Assembly (NCBI GenBank): GCA_029817715.1
Contig: JARUPY010000283.1
Location: forward strand, 1-64,000
Direction of reading: 5' to 3'
Source: Melastoma dodecandrum
Lineage: Eukaryota; Streptophyta; Magnoliopsida; Myrtales; Melastomataceae
DNA length: 64,000 bases
Shown here: positions 1 to 13,269 of the stretch, piece after piece
How positions within the stretch are numbered: the first letter of the stretch is position 1
Layout of the letters: each line of letters starts with the position of its first letter
Program-made: the position numbers and the translations under genes
Notes under the pieces: model-generated
The model's input: the letters and a program-made list of their open reading frames with translations, nothing else
Databases searched by the model: none
Told to the model about the DNA's origin: nothing

Positions 1-1929
1 TCAATCTCTGCCACAAACATGGTATCGGATAGTATAATTTTGACGCTAGGACTCTGCAGAACGGGCTCGGATAAGAGGGAGGATGGGGTCGAAGGGAGAC
101 TTGCTCGTCCATCTCAACACGAACCATCGAAGTGGAGACGGTGATAGGAGCGGGAAGAGAGGGTGAAGGCAATGACGGAGATAAGAGGTGCAGGCTGTAA
201 GTCATGGGGATGAGGGCTGAGGCGCTTCATTGGAGGAAGCGAGAGAATGGGGGGGGGGGGGCGGGAGGGGAGGCTAGAGGAGTGAGGTAAGGTGTGGATG
301 TTTGAAGGTAGCCCATCGGAGGGGAGGGGGATGATGGGATGTGGTCTTTATAAAGGCGCAGTTGCGAATGGTTGGTTTGGGCATTTCGGGTGTTATGGAC
401 ATGGGAGGGAGGTGAGGAGACTGAAGCAGGTCGAAATGGGGGGAGTTCTGTTTTTTGTAAGAAGAGAAGTGGTTCGTTAAGGAAGAAGAAGAAGATGACA
501 TGTACTTTTTGGGGAAAAATTACAATAATAATAATTCCCGAGTACGTTATTACTTTATTAATAACAATAACAATTAATAGTAAAAAGTGTATAAGTTAAA
601 TTACTTGAATTTTTGAGACGTCGCAAACGAGGAATTCTAGTGAGTTGCTCTCCTCCTCTCCATGCATGAATTTAGATTTATGGCGTGCAAAATAACGGAA
701 AAGAATGAATAACACCCGACAATAATTAAGTGTAGCATAAACTTCAATTAACTAACAGCTTCTAATGCTATTGAACAGGAGGCCTACCTCCCAATTTCAT
801 TATTGATTATTTAAAAAAATATATAAATCTTTCTGGGACAATCTAAGTGTGTCAAATAAAATGGGAGAAATATATAAAAGAACGTGTAAAAAATTCAATC
901 TCGGTTCGACGAGCTCAACGAATTGCAATTGGATGGGGTTGCCCACATAGTAGGAGGTTGAATTGCCAATTATTGTGTCATCACATTCTAACTGCGGATT
1001 CGAACGATTACAATAAAAAAATTGGGTTATGATTTCGAGGTTGGGATGCAAGGTCTAGACGTGTCGGGAACTCTAATCGTGTATAAACGAGATAAGGTAT
1101 GTGCCCCCATAAAAATAATATATAGAAAGTCTCCCTTATGAAATTTATGTGATGATCCAATTGAGTTCGCATAGGAAGTCAATTTTTTTTTTCGCTTTAC
1201 AACAATTTTCAGGGCTGTAGGGGATTTTTATTAATGTAAGTGCGAGGGGAGAGATCTTTTTGGGTAGGAAATTTGCGGCCAATTCAAAGCCAAAACTAGA
1301 AAATAAGGGAACTTTTGGGGTAGGGGCCTTTATGGGCCTTCCCTTGAGGCCGTCCGCATGTCCACCAGACCTAATAAGAATAACGTAACGTTCTGTTTGG
1401 TTGGAGGGGTGAAATTGGACTACAGTTACATCCTTCATTTGACTTACCGTTCATTGTATAATGTATAATTCACTTGTCTCACCAATTCTTGATCAACCCA
1501 GTGATTATTTATCATTATTATTATTTTAGAGAATGATGAGAGGGATTATGGAGGAGGTCTAGTTGGGGGAATTTGCCATAGCGTATGGAATGAAATCATT
1601 CACGAAATTGACAGACGGGAATATAACAGATATTGAGGCAGCGACCATAACACCCAACCCGCAAGACACCCTCCACCACTTTTGACCTAACCAAACCAAC
1701 ACACCACCGCCGAACACGCAACGCTAAGGACTACGACCCGACCGATCACGGACGACATAAGACGTAATTTCTTTTCCGATTAAAGTTAAAAAGAGAAAAA
1801 GGAATTTGGACCCAACCTTAACCCTAAATCTCCGAACTATCCTTTACCTCCTCATCCTCCTCACCCCTGTCCGCTTTCTATTCCGATGTTGGGTCGGGGG
1901 GGGGGGGTGAATTCTCTCACGGGAATTTC
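1..1929. other. Intergenic, no supported gene
   Basis: I see no reading frame here with family resemblance. The stretch is AT-rich and unstructured, apart from two long G runs (about 249-261 and 1896-1907). Short open frames on both strands lack any recognisable motif. Confidence 0.5.
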
Positions 1930-2400
1930 AAGATATTGTCGAGCTTCTAGGCCTTGATGAAAGGGTTGGCCTGCTTGATCTCCTACCTCCCCATGGCCTT
2001 GAAGTCGAACGACGCACCCGTGCTGCTCCGGGGTACCTGTTGCGGTCCCGCATGGTGGTGATCCCGCACCTGCACTTGATACCCCGTACAGACCTACCCT
2101 CCTCCTCGCTGTTTCCCGCTCTCGTTCACCGTACTCCCCTCCTCCTTTACCCCTTCCGCCACCGCCACCACGGGAGACTTGACCTCCTCCTGAATCGACT
2201 CAACCGGGCTCCTCCTCAATCAAGGAGGTGGAGGATGTAGCCAAGGAACTCTGGTTGATGGACGAGCTTGGCGTTGGAGGATTGTTCGCATCCTTGAGCT
2301 GGAGATCACGCGGAACATTTGGAAGCAAGAGGTCGAGGGTGGCCCTGGTCGATCGAAAGATAGCCGCAGCTGTTGAACGCACAGCTTTTGGGTCCTTGAC
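1930..2400 (-). pseudogene. A20/AN1 zinc-finger (stress-associated protein) pseudogene
   Basis: Read on the minus strand in shifting frames, this segment keeps the landmarks of a plant stress-associated protein. Near 2395-2360 is an A20-like start (GPK-C, then NSCGYL). Near 2320-2290 is an SKC followed by RDLQLKDA, then a Ser/Pro-rich linker. Near 2080-1935 is an AN1-like part with KCRCG, RYPEQHGC, FDFKAMGR, ANPF and KLDNI. No single frame carries the whole protein: the AN1 half alone needs several 1-2 nt shifts, and the A20 finger is damaged. In intact family members the A20 and AN1 fingers bind zinc, and the proteins act in ubiquitin-linked stress responses. The order A20-linker-AN1 is preserved, so this is a full-length gene that decayed in place or a processed copy. 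Family call fairly sure; functional status surely broken. Confidence 0.7.
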
Positions 2401-4186
2401 CACCGGTTGTTCTTCCGCCCTGGATTTCGATCCCTACCCCTCCACATCCACCGCCTCTGAAACACCAAAAATCATCATCCTTCATGTAAACCAAATCGCC
2501 CCGATGGATATCTATCTACATACCCACAGATCCAGAACCTTACCAACAGCAACAAAAATTTCCCCAATACCTTTTTCGAAGTTGGGATCTGGGAGGAGGA
2601 TTTTTCTTGTCAGGAAAAGGGAGGAGGGAGGAGGAGGAGGTGGTGGTGGTGAAGGGGAATTATGAAGAATTCACAGAACCGCCTCCAAACAGCTACGAAC
2701 AAAAAGGAAGAGGGAAAGGGTGTTGGGGGGTTTGTAGATTCCAGACGCCATCCCCCTTTCTCTTTCCTCCTTTTTTCTTTCATTTTTTTATTATATTACA
2801 GTTTCCTTTATCCTCACAACTCCCCCTCTCTCCCAAGATTCTGAAACAACACACACAAAAGTAATACCAACAAACATTTATTAATTTATATATAATTTGA
2901 AACAAAATTAAATTAAATATTGCGTCATCCCCTTTTCTTAGTCGCTTCAATTCTAATTTTTTTTGATAATTTTCTGTTGTTCGGTCGTCGGGTCTAGCCT
3001 GGCGGCCACGGCGCGCCGGAACTGTCCCTCTATTTTTTTGACCGACTTCGCGTCTATTGTCCTCTATATAATGCCTATCCCTAGCAGCCGCCTCGCCTCC
3101 ACTCACACCGCGGCGTTTGTGCAGGTGATCTTTGCCATCCCCCCACCCTCCCTTTCGAGTTCAATCCTTCGGATGTTTAATTCTCTCCCTGGTCTGTTTG
3201 TCTGGTTCCCCTTTTTCATTTTCCTATTTTCACATGTTGTGAATATTACCTACGGCCCGCCATGGCGCCAGCTAAATGTAAGTGACTTCCCCTGGAAGTT
3301 ATTGATCTCGCGGGAAAGATTTCAGATTGTCGCTCGATTGCACTAGCCGACAGGAGTGATTCGGGATTTATGGATATTTTGATTTGATGAGTGAATGGTT
3401 TCTTATGGGTTTAAATTTGGGTGAAATATTTGCCCGAGGAAGAACTCTGTGGCGGGCAGTGGGCCGTATGAGCGGATTGGAGGTTACCTTTTCCGAGGGC
3501 CAGAGCATCATGGGAAAGAACGTTTCCAATTTATTGTAGGTTCCAACATGGTGGAGGTTGTTCGCGTGGGCAAAACACGTCGCGATATAACAATTGACTC
3601 AAAGAGTTTGAAAGAAAGTGGTCTGTTAATAAAATAAAAGGCCAAAGGTAAACTAAGAGTAATTTATTAAGTGTATTAAGAAAACAACTTACAGTCATTA
3701 CTGAGTGTCTAAATACAACTATGCGTTACTGATAGGTTGACAATCAAATAGCCTTTCGGGGTCATTGAATGATTGTCAATTTGTGTTTACCAAATAAATT
3801 GGGGCTGGTTCTTTATTTTATAAGACACTAATTAATAACCGTCATCTCGAAGCGTACATTTATCACATGTGTGAATTATCCTTAAAAACTACATATTCGA
3901 TTGTAATACTACATCAGACGCCACTTATCAATGCTTCGATAATACACATCCGGTTCCAAGACGTTGAGGTCCCATCTATCGATACTTGTAAGGAACAGAT
4001 CTATCTTTGACCACAACTGCTAAGTCGATAAGCACTCTCTCGGCCCATTTCTAGGCATCGATAATTATCATGACGAATACCTCTCTGTCGATCTCCTCTG
4101 GTGTGTCCACCTAAGACACCTATCGCCTAGCGAGACGCGTATAAATCGTTAATTTACTATGTAAACAACGAGGTATCCTCCCTGTG
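2401..4186. other. Intergenic, no supported gene
   Basis: Contains purine-rich low-complexity sequence (about 2590-2660) and a T/C-rich stretch (2750-2800). The open frames around 2963-3346 and 3449-3637 have no recognisable motif, and I do not call them genes. Confidence 0.45.
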
Positions 4187-4550
4187 TGATGCGATAGGAA
4201 AATCTCAGAAAAATAACCCCCACTGGAATTCTATCTCCTAAGGTCAAAGGTCGTGAGAGTTCCACTCACTCTCCTCTACTGGGGATAATTTACATACCCT
4301 CAGCCCCCTCACAGCACCCATTCTGTTTAGCATTAATACATTTCTATCTTCCCCACTTGACCCGACACCTCACTCCGTTATATGCATCTTATTCATACTA
4401 GTCTTATTTAACGATCAATAGTTCATTTGTTATTTAGATTGTACACTTTCATTAATTTCATCACATTTGTCTTGCCTGGTCCTCGCCCATCTCATGCTGA
4501 TTTGGACTCGACGATGCCTCCTCAAGTCCGGATCTTAATTCCTATCTGCA
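4187..4550 (-). repeat. 3' LTR of the degraded retrotransposon
   Basis: Starts TGATGCGATAGG and ends near CTGCA on the plus strand. It shares with the right copy the block around CAGCCCCCTCAC, then ATTTAGATT, then TTGGACTCG and GATGCCTCCTC in the same order. Confidence 0.6.
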
Positions 4551-7541
4551 TTACCCCCCTCAAAATACCACCCTTGTCCTCAAAGGGTTGTGATTTGGGA
4601 GACCCGCGCTTCCTTGGTCGGGGACCGAAACAACCTCTGAACATGAGTCCATAGTTTAACACCACAAATTTCACCATCCTTTTACTCCATGACTACAGTT
4701 CATGACTTGCTAAGATATCTTGAAAGATGTTTCGGGCCATATGTGAATAGTGGTGAAACAAGGATAGAGAGTCAGCACATCCTCATTTTTGCAGCTTAAC
4801 CTCATTTAGCACATATGCATTGACTACAGATGCCACTGTATACCTGCATGGATGACAGATACATATCCATAAGCCACTATCCCTCCATGTAGGTAAGTAA
4901 ACTACATATTTGTAATCATTGCACATATCCACCTATATGCGTTGCACAAGGAAAGCCATTACATAGTTGAGCATCTCGCTGTCATTCTGCTTTTTAGGCT
5001 CCTCCAACCTCCTCCTCTTACAAATGACAACCGTATCCAATTTTACAACTTGAGAATTGGATTCGAAGAAGAAATTAGAAGATTGTATTTCCCAGTGATT
5101 CGAACCATATGTACTAGGAAAAGGCTTGAGCGAAATGATCTGCACCCTCTAACATGCGTTCGGGAAACCACAAGACTCGATGTAGAGGAGGGTAAGCCTT
5201 GATGTAGTAAAGGTAAAAATTCCACTGTACATCGACATTTCCTCAAGATGCATAAACAACGCTTCTGTACCAGGGAGGCGCTGTAAATTTCTCACTTCTT
5301 AGGTATGATGATGCTTCTCGTGGGAAAAGAGTCACGCTAGGTTAGATGCGCCAGTGAACCTTCCCGATGGGACACTGCCAACACACTGTTGGTCGGAGAT
5401 ATTGGGGATTAGAGTCCTAAAATTCTATCTAAATATTTCCAAACATGATCAAATGTCTCCGACCCACTATAGCAAATACACTACATGGGAATTAACCAGA
5501 TAAAACCTCAAAACATCCCTTCGACCATAGTTGAAAACCAGGAATTCTGCAGGCAACGAGGATGTATATAAAACGCATAGAGCCCAATCTGCCATATATA
5601 GTCGTAATCAAATGGCATGTGACAATCGTCACGCGAGTATATCCAATTCGAGGATGTTGCACTTGTTCCCCTGTGACCAACGAAGAAAAGGGTTCGTCTT
5701 TCCTAGATAGAATCTTCTCTTTTCATTCGCATAAGTATATGGTGTGGCAAATTCACAACTAAGAGCGCGTCTAGTAGAATGTCTTTGACTGCTCCATCTC
5801 TATTTGGACATAACTCCACACGGACAAAACTGTAGCCCATGATAAGACATCATCCCACCACCAACCTTAATTTCCCAGAGAGACAGCTTAAGGAGATGAA
5901 TACAAATACCAGCATGATTGTGCATCCATAAGGTGACTCAAAAAAACTATCTTATAGAATTCCCTTGAACCAGAGTTCTCACTTCTCGTCGCCGAAAATT
6001 TTTCATCTCAACAAAATGTCGAGCTCTCCCAATTTTATATTAACCAAATGGCCGACCCAAATTATTAACATATAAAGCCATTGCCCTCTTGCTAAATCAT
6101 CATGATGCTCATCTACAACCGGGAAACTAACAACAATATAGCACAGCATTCTGAATAGTGACATCAGCACCCACCCTCCTTGTCTTACCTAGCCTTCCTC
6201 CGTAGTGTTCGAAAGCCATCGGAGCTGATAGCATGCTGCATAACACTTCATGGAACCCACGCATGTTTAACTATGGCCACAGGACCCTTCCTTCAGTGTT
6301 GGCTACTGAGATAAACCGAGGGAGGAGAGTACTAATGAATCCTTTGTTTCGTTGAGGTATTGAACTCCCTCACACATATTAACAACCATGTTCAATCTAG
6401 TGTGTCTTCGGACTCTAAAACACCAAACCTTCTTGGCCAGCATCTTTATCCCAAAGAATCTTCTTCTGGCAAGGATTTTAGTCCGGGAATCTTCAGTTCG
6501 TCTCTCTTGGCCAATTCTGTCATTGCCAATAGTCTTTGTTGGACCCTCCTCCATTGGGTCTGGCTCCCTTCCGATGTACTAGACATTTTGTTCTTATTAG
6601 GGAGCTCAAGGTGGAGCTCCTTCGCCGCTCTTAGCGGTGGAGGTGACTTCCCAGACACTGCGATGTATAAGCAAACCCTAAGACGTTTTTTAATCCATCC
6701 ACATAACTTGTATGAAATGATCTGAAGCCCCCTTGCAACTACACCATAACAGAACACTCACATGACAGGTGAGTACTGAGAGCTTCATGGCTACAGGTCT
6801 AATTGTGCATTCACTTCTTCTCTTCACGTAGTAAGAGTTGCATTCTCAATATCCCTCATGGATATCAAGATGCGCGGGTGCTTATGGAATATTGTGTGGC
6901 CACATGCCCATCTTGTTCACGGTGCAACATGACGCGCAACATAATGACCTATCTCTCGACAACATTAGTACCCTTTATTTTCTGTTCAATGGTGGTGTTA
7001 TCTTTTTAGGATTTTCATCGTATCTGTATAAATCTTAGGCGTCATTTGTTTGAGAGGCGGGATACCAATCATCGGATAGCCGAGAAGGACAGTCTCTACG
7101 ATTTGTTTTTACCTCTGCAATGTTATCTTTAGGACTGTCATCGATGCTCACAATGCTTGTACCCTCAAAGGAGGGTTTTCAACGATGTTATTTTCATCTT
7201 TCTCCTAGTAATCCAACTTCTTCGAAGTAATGACAACCATACCGGAAAAGCTTCGGGAGGTATGCATCCCGAATAGGATCCGACGATATTTATGTCCCAG
7301 TCAGATACCCTTCTCTTGTCTTCTTATCCACTCGACATCCCGTCCAATCCCCCTATTTAGCTTCAATTTTAAACTCTTCAATCTTACAGGTCAACCCATC
7401 CTTCCTCCTCAGAACTTCTCGCTAACTTCTCCTTCAACTGCCTCTATCTCTTATCCGCGGAACACAATTGACCTTGCTTCGTCAAGATCGGAAAATGCCC
7501 ATTGCAAGGAGATTCGGAGCGACGTCGGCCTTGATACCACT

Positions 7542-7895
7542 TGATTGCGAGGAAGGAAAACAGAAATAGAACCACCCGCTGAATCTCCTCTGCACGGTCG
7601 AGACGATCGGGAGTTCCACCCTTGCACTTAACAGGGGTGGAAATATCACAACCCCAGCCCCCTCACTACACCCATTCTTTGTTTATCATAAAAACCTACT
7701 GCTTCCCCAACTGCAATCTCCCGACACGACTACTATTATATTCATCGATTCAACTCTAGTCTCTTATTTACATACATTAGTCCTTGTATTTAGATTACAC
7801 ACTTTCTAATTTCATCCCTTTGTTTGCCTAGTACCCTCACCATGTCTCAGCTTTGGACTCGGCCGATGCCTCCTCCTTCTGGCTCTTTACCTACA
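7542..7895 (-). repeat. 5' LTR of the degraded retrotransposon
   Basis: Starts TGATTGCGAGG directly beside the minus-strand primer-binding site. It carries the same ordered blocks as the copy at 4187-4550, with many substitutions and small indels. Confidence 0.6.
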
Positions 7896-9318
7896 TTCAC
7901 CCTGTCTGTTCCATAACTACAGAAGATATTACATGGGGTCTGAGTGAGTTTGTATCTTGGTACTAACTAACCTTCTAGTATTGTCACTTTAGTGTGATGG
8001 ATTCACAAGGCATATTTACATTGTTGGGCTTTACTCCTCCTGCCAAATTTCAGCAAGACTTTGTGGGTCGGACGAGGTTTGTTTCCCTTGATATATCCGA
8101 CTTGCATTGTTAGTTGGACGTAAGAATTAGTCCTCTTTGCTGAATGTTACCATTTCTGCTGATGTGAGTATGACCAGGGAAAGCCTTTGTAGTCTCGTTG
8201 ATGATACTGGAAAGGAGAAGAGCCCTTGAATCAGGCAGGCAAGCTAGAGGATGCATTGTTTGTTCGGTGTGCCTTTTCTATGAACAAGTGCGCGAGCTTC
8301 AGAATGTTGCGCCCCCCCCCCCCCCCCCCCCCCCTTACTGCCGATTGGTAAGGCTTTTTGAATCCTTGTTCCTTTGTTGTTACCCATGGTGTTATTTACG
8401 TTTTTTCTGTGGATAAAAAACGCATATATGTCCGGGCGGTCCGAAAAACCACGGTGATTTCAAGTCTAAGGATTGACGCATGAATGGAATCAAATTTGGA
8501 AGGAATCGATGTTGCTCTTTATTTTTGTGCCTTGTGTGTATAATGCAAGATGGGCTTGCAGAAGTTTGTGGTTATTTCTATGCTCAGTGAGTAAATAATC
8601 AGAATACCTAGGTACTCCATATTTTCATTATCTTACCTCGGGTTTCTTGTATAAAAACGTTGGAGGCAAAAGTCGGCGTGTGAGAAGAGTCTTTTGGCGA
8701 TAGATGAGACAATTTCGAGTTTATGCACATCTGCTTCATGACATTTTACTTGAGTTGCTTTTACAAAAATTGTGTTGACTTTGCCAGTTGGTTCTTTTTT
8801 GGCATCGAGTCTCCAATCTAAATGATGTGTTTAATTTGGAAACACCTCTTTTTGCTCTGGATTATTACTGCTTTCATTGTTGATCTAACCATATGTGATT
8901 TTGATTTTCCTTCATGAACTGTCATGGACGGACGCAGGCCCGAAGTTCTTCAGATCCTCAACTGCGGACTCTCAAAAAGATGCTGCCCGTTGAGAAGGCC
9001 GAAGAAAGTAAAATCAAAACCGACTCAAGTGATGATGATAGGATTCCCCCCATTGGAACCAAACACGAATAGGCCAAGACCCAGCAGCTGGAACCCAGAT
9101 GATTATTGATCCAGATTTGAGTTCAATGTACATAAGGATGTGTAAAATGGCGCAGTTTCACTTGCCGGGTACCAAGGGAGGAGACCTTGCCAATTACTAA
9201 GGCTATACATGTACTCATTTTTCAATAACCAGCCGCAAATCACACTATCTATGATTGGAAAGAAATCTGAGTCCAAATGACGAGAGGAACTGCTAAGTTT
9301 AGACTGGACACAAGAGGT
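7896..9318. other. Intergenic with long C homopolymer
   Basis: No supported gene. Notable only for an uninterrupted run of about 23 C (8312-8334). Frames at 8198-8416 and 8924-9109 read through low-complexity sequence and show no family motif. Confidence 0.45.
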
Positions 9319-11321
9319 TGTAACGGACCTGAAATTTTTATGTTAGAGATATATTTTATATATATTTGGCCTATCGAAATAGTAATTAAAATACGAGTCA
9401 AATTTGGACTTGGTCAGAATCCGACGTTGGACACGAGAATTTAATTTTTATCTGGTAGTCAAACTGATGTTGGTAAAGGGCAATTATCGAGACTCTGGAG
9501 TCGATTAACGTGCTGGTAGTCGACTACGTTCACGCGGGCGAGAGGGGATTTGTTCGTGGGTCTAATATGAGAGGTTGAGAGGGATTTTCAATCCTTTTTC
9601 CCCGCCACATACCTCATCGGGAGAAACGGAGGTTAAGAAGGGGGGGAAACTTTCCCCCTTGACTTTGAGTTACTCAGGGCCGAGTACTGCGAAATCCAGA
9701 TTTTTGTCGCCTCAGCGGTAAGAGGTGCGAACGAGACACCGGAGGGTGAAGTGGTGCCGGATGTCGTGTGTCGCGTCTTCTGTCGGGCGAGGGTTGTTGG
9801 ACGGCACGCCTCTTGGTAGGCTGGGCTGCGGTGCTAGAGTCATAGGCAAGCGTCTAAGGGAGGACGGCCTCGGGCTCGATAGGGTGTGAACTTTAAAAAC
9901 TGTACGTTTGCGAACCCCGCTAGTCCCCTGTCTTTCTGTTTCTTCGTCTGTGGTCGATTTTTATGTGATCGTTTTGTCGTGGTGCTTGGGGGTTATGAGC
10001 GTGCCCAGGGGAAGTTCTGGGTAGGTTGTAAGCAAGTGGGTCGTGGCGTCCTATGAATGTTACATGTGGTTTTGAGGGTTCGTCTGTGGGTCTGAGTGGA
10101 TCGAGATCCCGTGGTATGATGCTGTGTGTCGACCTTATGCCTGAACCCGGTTGATATTCGACTCGTTGCCGTTGTGGGGCGTGGTGTGGTTTGATGGGTG
10201 GATCCGTGAGGGTTGGTGACGCGCGGATGGCTCTGGGGAGGAATAGTTGGGCTTCGCCACAAAGTGGTGTGTGGAGAGTCGATACCTCCGTTGGAGTGGC
10301 TTCGCATGCTGGTCGTTTGGTTGGAGCAGGTCCCCGATTTGGATGAGCAACTCCCCTGAGTTACCGAGTTTGTTTCGGGAATGTGGACCCACGGCATTCA
10401 CCCCACACGCATAAGCCGATGGAGAAATTGAAATGGCTGGGAATTGCTAGTGGTGTATGGTCGTACTTGGGGATTGAACCACCGAGACTCACAGATGTGC
10501 ATTCTGGATTAATGGAAATGCTGGTCGGTTGTGAAATGGGCTGTCTTTGTGAACTGGTGCAGCAAGTTGGCCCTGAGATATTTATTAAAATGCGACCGCT
10601 GTTACAGATGATGTTGGGAAAACAGAGATGGTGTGAGCAAATTAATAGCGTGTGGTAGCCTTGTCCACTTCAATATTTCCTTACGGTTATTACTGTTTCG
10701 TTTGGAGATCCATTTGTTTCGCATGAGCTTGAGGGATGTTTCCCGGCGGTGATGTCGGAGGAGTGCGGGGGGTGACGCCACTCGCGGCGGTCATCTGGTC
10801 CGATTTCCCGGGCGCTTCCGGAGGAGTGGGTGGGAACACACCGCGGTGGTCCTGGCACCGTATGAAGTGTTGATATATGAGTGACGGCGAAATGAGGGAG
10901 TCGCATCGTTACTTTTTGCCATCCTATTTGCTAAACTGTTTATTACAATGCGCACTATTATTGATAATTGATATACTTATGTTGTGTTAGATGTTCTACC
11001 TGTATTTGCCTAATTACCGATGCTCTGAATCGTGTGGTGCATTACACTGTTTTAAGTTGCACGTTAGGATGGGTGTAGAAGTTGCACGGTTTTCGTATGT
11101 GTATGGGTGGGGCGTACTCAGCGTTTATCGCTGACCCCATTAGAGGATATTATTTTTAGTCTTGCAGAGAAATGAAGGGAAATGACACGTAGCGTAAAAT
11201 TACGGGAAAAATCGGAAGAAAGACACCACAGTAAAAGATTGAAATTTGTCGACTTTCGCTGGATTGACTGGTCAAATAAATAAGTATTCCGAGACATTAC
11301 ATGAAAATGCAGGTCGTTACA
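9319..11321. repeat. Probable solo LTR, about 2.0 kb
   Basis: The left end begins TGTAACGGACCTG and the right end finishes CAGGTCGTTACA, an imperfect inverted terminal pair of the TG...CA type common to plant Ty3/gypsy LTRs. I see no primer-binding site inside or beside either end and no second copy in the window, which fits a solo LTR left by recombination between two LTRs. The flanks share GAGG (AAGAGG before, CGAGGC after), but the 5-bp duplication is not exact. Frames within it (for example 9993-10397 and 10670-10906, minus) have no domain I recognise. Confidence 0.5.
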
Positions 11322-11450
11322 CGAGGCATTCAAACTGATATAATGTTCGACGAGAGTGGAGAGAACGAATGCTTATGCAGAAAACCAGACTCATCAAACC
11401 ACCTCGAGATTCTGTCTACGGCCGCAGAATGCTTGACACAGCTCCTGGTA

Positions 11451-12232
11451 CTAAGTCCTGTAGTGGTCCAATGAGAAGCAAAGTTGCCTTTTGGCCTCCC
11501 GCTTCTTCTCAGCTCCGTCTAGTATTAGCCGTCTTATGCTGATCCAACTCTCTCTCAGCTCAGCTACCCTGAACCTCAGTTCATCCTTGATTTTCTGCCT
11601 GCTAAGCGAGGCAGTCATTAGTTCTTCACGTTCCTCCACGGAACGGGCGTAAATCCTCCTCTACTTGTCGAATCCTATCACCCTTGCTGCTCAATTGAGC
11701 CGAAAGGTTCTGAATCTGAGCATTCAGCTCATCTTTCTCGGCCATAAGCATGTCGTATTTCAATTTAAGCTTGTCGGAGTCTTTATTTAACACTTCCACT
11801 TGCCAATCCTTCTCTGAAATTGCCATACGGAATTCTTCAGTAATGCGCAGCTTATCACTCTTGGAGGCATCAATCAGCTCTTTCCAAACCCGCCTTCTGG
11901 CTTTCACATCTCGACAAGTTCTCTTGCAAGAGTTTTCCATTGCATTCTCCCTCGGCTACCCGTGGCCACCAGCACCTTTTGCCTCTCCAAATGACACGTA
12001 ATATCTGACAGCAATTGATCCTCCTCCAAAATTACTTTTCTTGCACCTCCGATATCTCATCTCGTAGGTCTGATACCACGAGATGCAGCTCAGAGATATC
12101 CGACTCTTGCCCCAGAACCCTCGTGTTTGGTCGGCCACGTACGCCTCCGGGGATTATGTTTGAGTGGATGTTACCGAAGATCACATAATTCAATTGAGTG
12201 TACGACGCAACAAGGACCAAAAGGGTCGTCAT
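11451..12232 (-). pseudogene. Decayed coiled-coil ORF, family unknown
   Basis: On the minus strand three overlapping frames together give a long, highly charged, heptad-like sequence. It runs from LGQESDISELHLVVSDLRDEI (about 12130-12050), through frame-shifted middle parts, to ISEKDWQVEVLNKDSDKLKL and AEKDELNAQIQNLSAQLSSK (about 11830-11680), then VEEREELMTASLSRQ (11640-11595). Moving from one part to the next needs a change of frame near 12055, near 11900 and near 11650. Such coiled-coil ORFs can belong to plant retroelement gag regions or to host coiled-coil proteins; I cannot tell which. No start, intron or terminal domain is clear. Confidence 0.5.
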
Positions 12233-13269
12233 CTTTTTGGCTTCTAGCTACTAGCAATTGTTTTCTATTTTTTTTTTCTTTTTGGTCAGATCTCTCGAGA
12301 TCTTGAAGAACCCTACCTAAACCCTCCAAAAAGGACATTATGACATTCACCGTATACATTTTGTCCAAGTTACTATAAACTTTTATTATTTGGAGGGGTG
12401 GAATCCAGTATTGTGTTTGATATTATAAGAATCTTTTTTTCCCACCCATATAAACCTTCCTAGAAAAAGGGACTGCCCACCTAACTAAACCACCCAGATC
12501 TTCGACTTGAAGCCTTGTTTTGTTACACGAGATATGACTAAAGTGTTGGGATTAGATGGGCCGCATTCAACACATTGTTTAGCTGTCCCCTTGAAGAGTT
12601 GTGATGGTATGTATCATATCACATAACGTGGGTGGGTGTTAATATCTACGCTGTTAGGCTTCGATTAGGTCGAATCACGTCCCCTCTCCCCAATCCCAGA
12701 TTTTTCTCACCCATCGATAACTTCCAATGAGAAAACAAATACATTTATTAACCATCACGACTTGAACACGCTCACAGGTGTGAAAGCACGAGGGGTTCGG
12801 TTGGATCCCATTAGGGGGGGGGGGAGTGATGAAGTGATTTTCATCCTTTGATGGGAACATGGGTCTTGATGTTACCAATCAACTCGACTCATATTACATT
12901 AAGTTCTTTATTACACAAACCCCACGGGTTTTCCCAAGCCACTAATGTCGTGTCGATCCGGGTTTGATTGTGCCACTGTCAGAGCCCAAAATAGTATCAT
13001 TGTAAGAACGATAAGGTTAAGTAGGTTGAAGGTCCAATCACCTACCAAAGGAAAAAAGAGAAAGAAAAAACAGACTTAATCATAGTCAATTTTTACTCAC
13101 CCTTTACCACTCGCTTGCGTGCAATCCATCGCCGATTTCTCTTACAATATAATACCCCCCTCAGTGACACGAACTCAAGTTCATGAGTTGATTCCCGGGG
13201 TTTGGAAGTCTTTTGCTGGTTTCATCCCTATTTCCGGATTGTTTTAGTTTTGTGGGGTTCCGGCTGAAG
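12233..13269. other. Upstream region of the acyl-CoA reductase gene
   Basis: No supported gene. It holds a short G run at about 12815 and the promoter and 5' UTR of the gene starting at 13270. I could not place a convincing TATA box. Confidence 0.4.

Larger units (their letters stand above)
4187..7895 (-). mobile_element. Degraded LTR retrotransposon (probably Ty3/gypsy type)
   Basis: Two diverged direct repeats of about 360 bp (4187-4550 and 7542-7895) flank a 3-kb interior. On the minus strand, the sequence next to the right-hand repeat reads TGGTATCAAGGCC (7527-7539), close to the usual tRNA-Met primer-binding site. Next to the left-hand repeat is a purine tract ending in TTTTGAGGGGGG (about 4553-4570), a typical polypurine tract. 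Both signals give the same minus-strand orientation. The interior has no long frame and no reverse transcriptase or integrase that I can read, so it is a deletion derivative or very old. The 5-bp flanks of the repeats do not match, which also suggests age or slightly wrong boundaries. The gypsy assignment rests on the primer site and tract style only. Confidence 0.6.
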
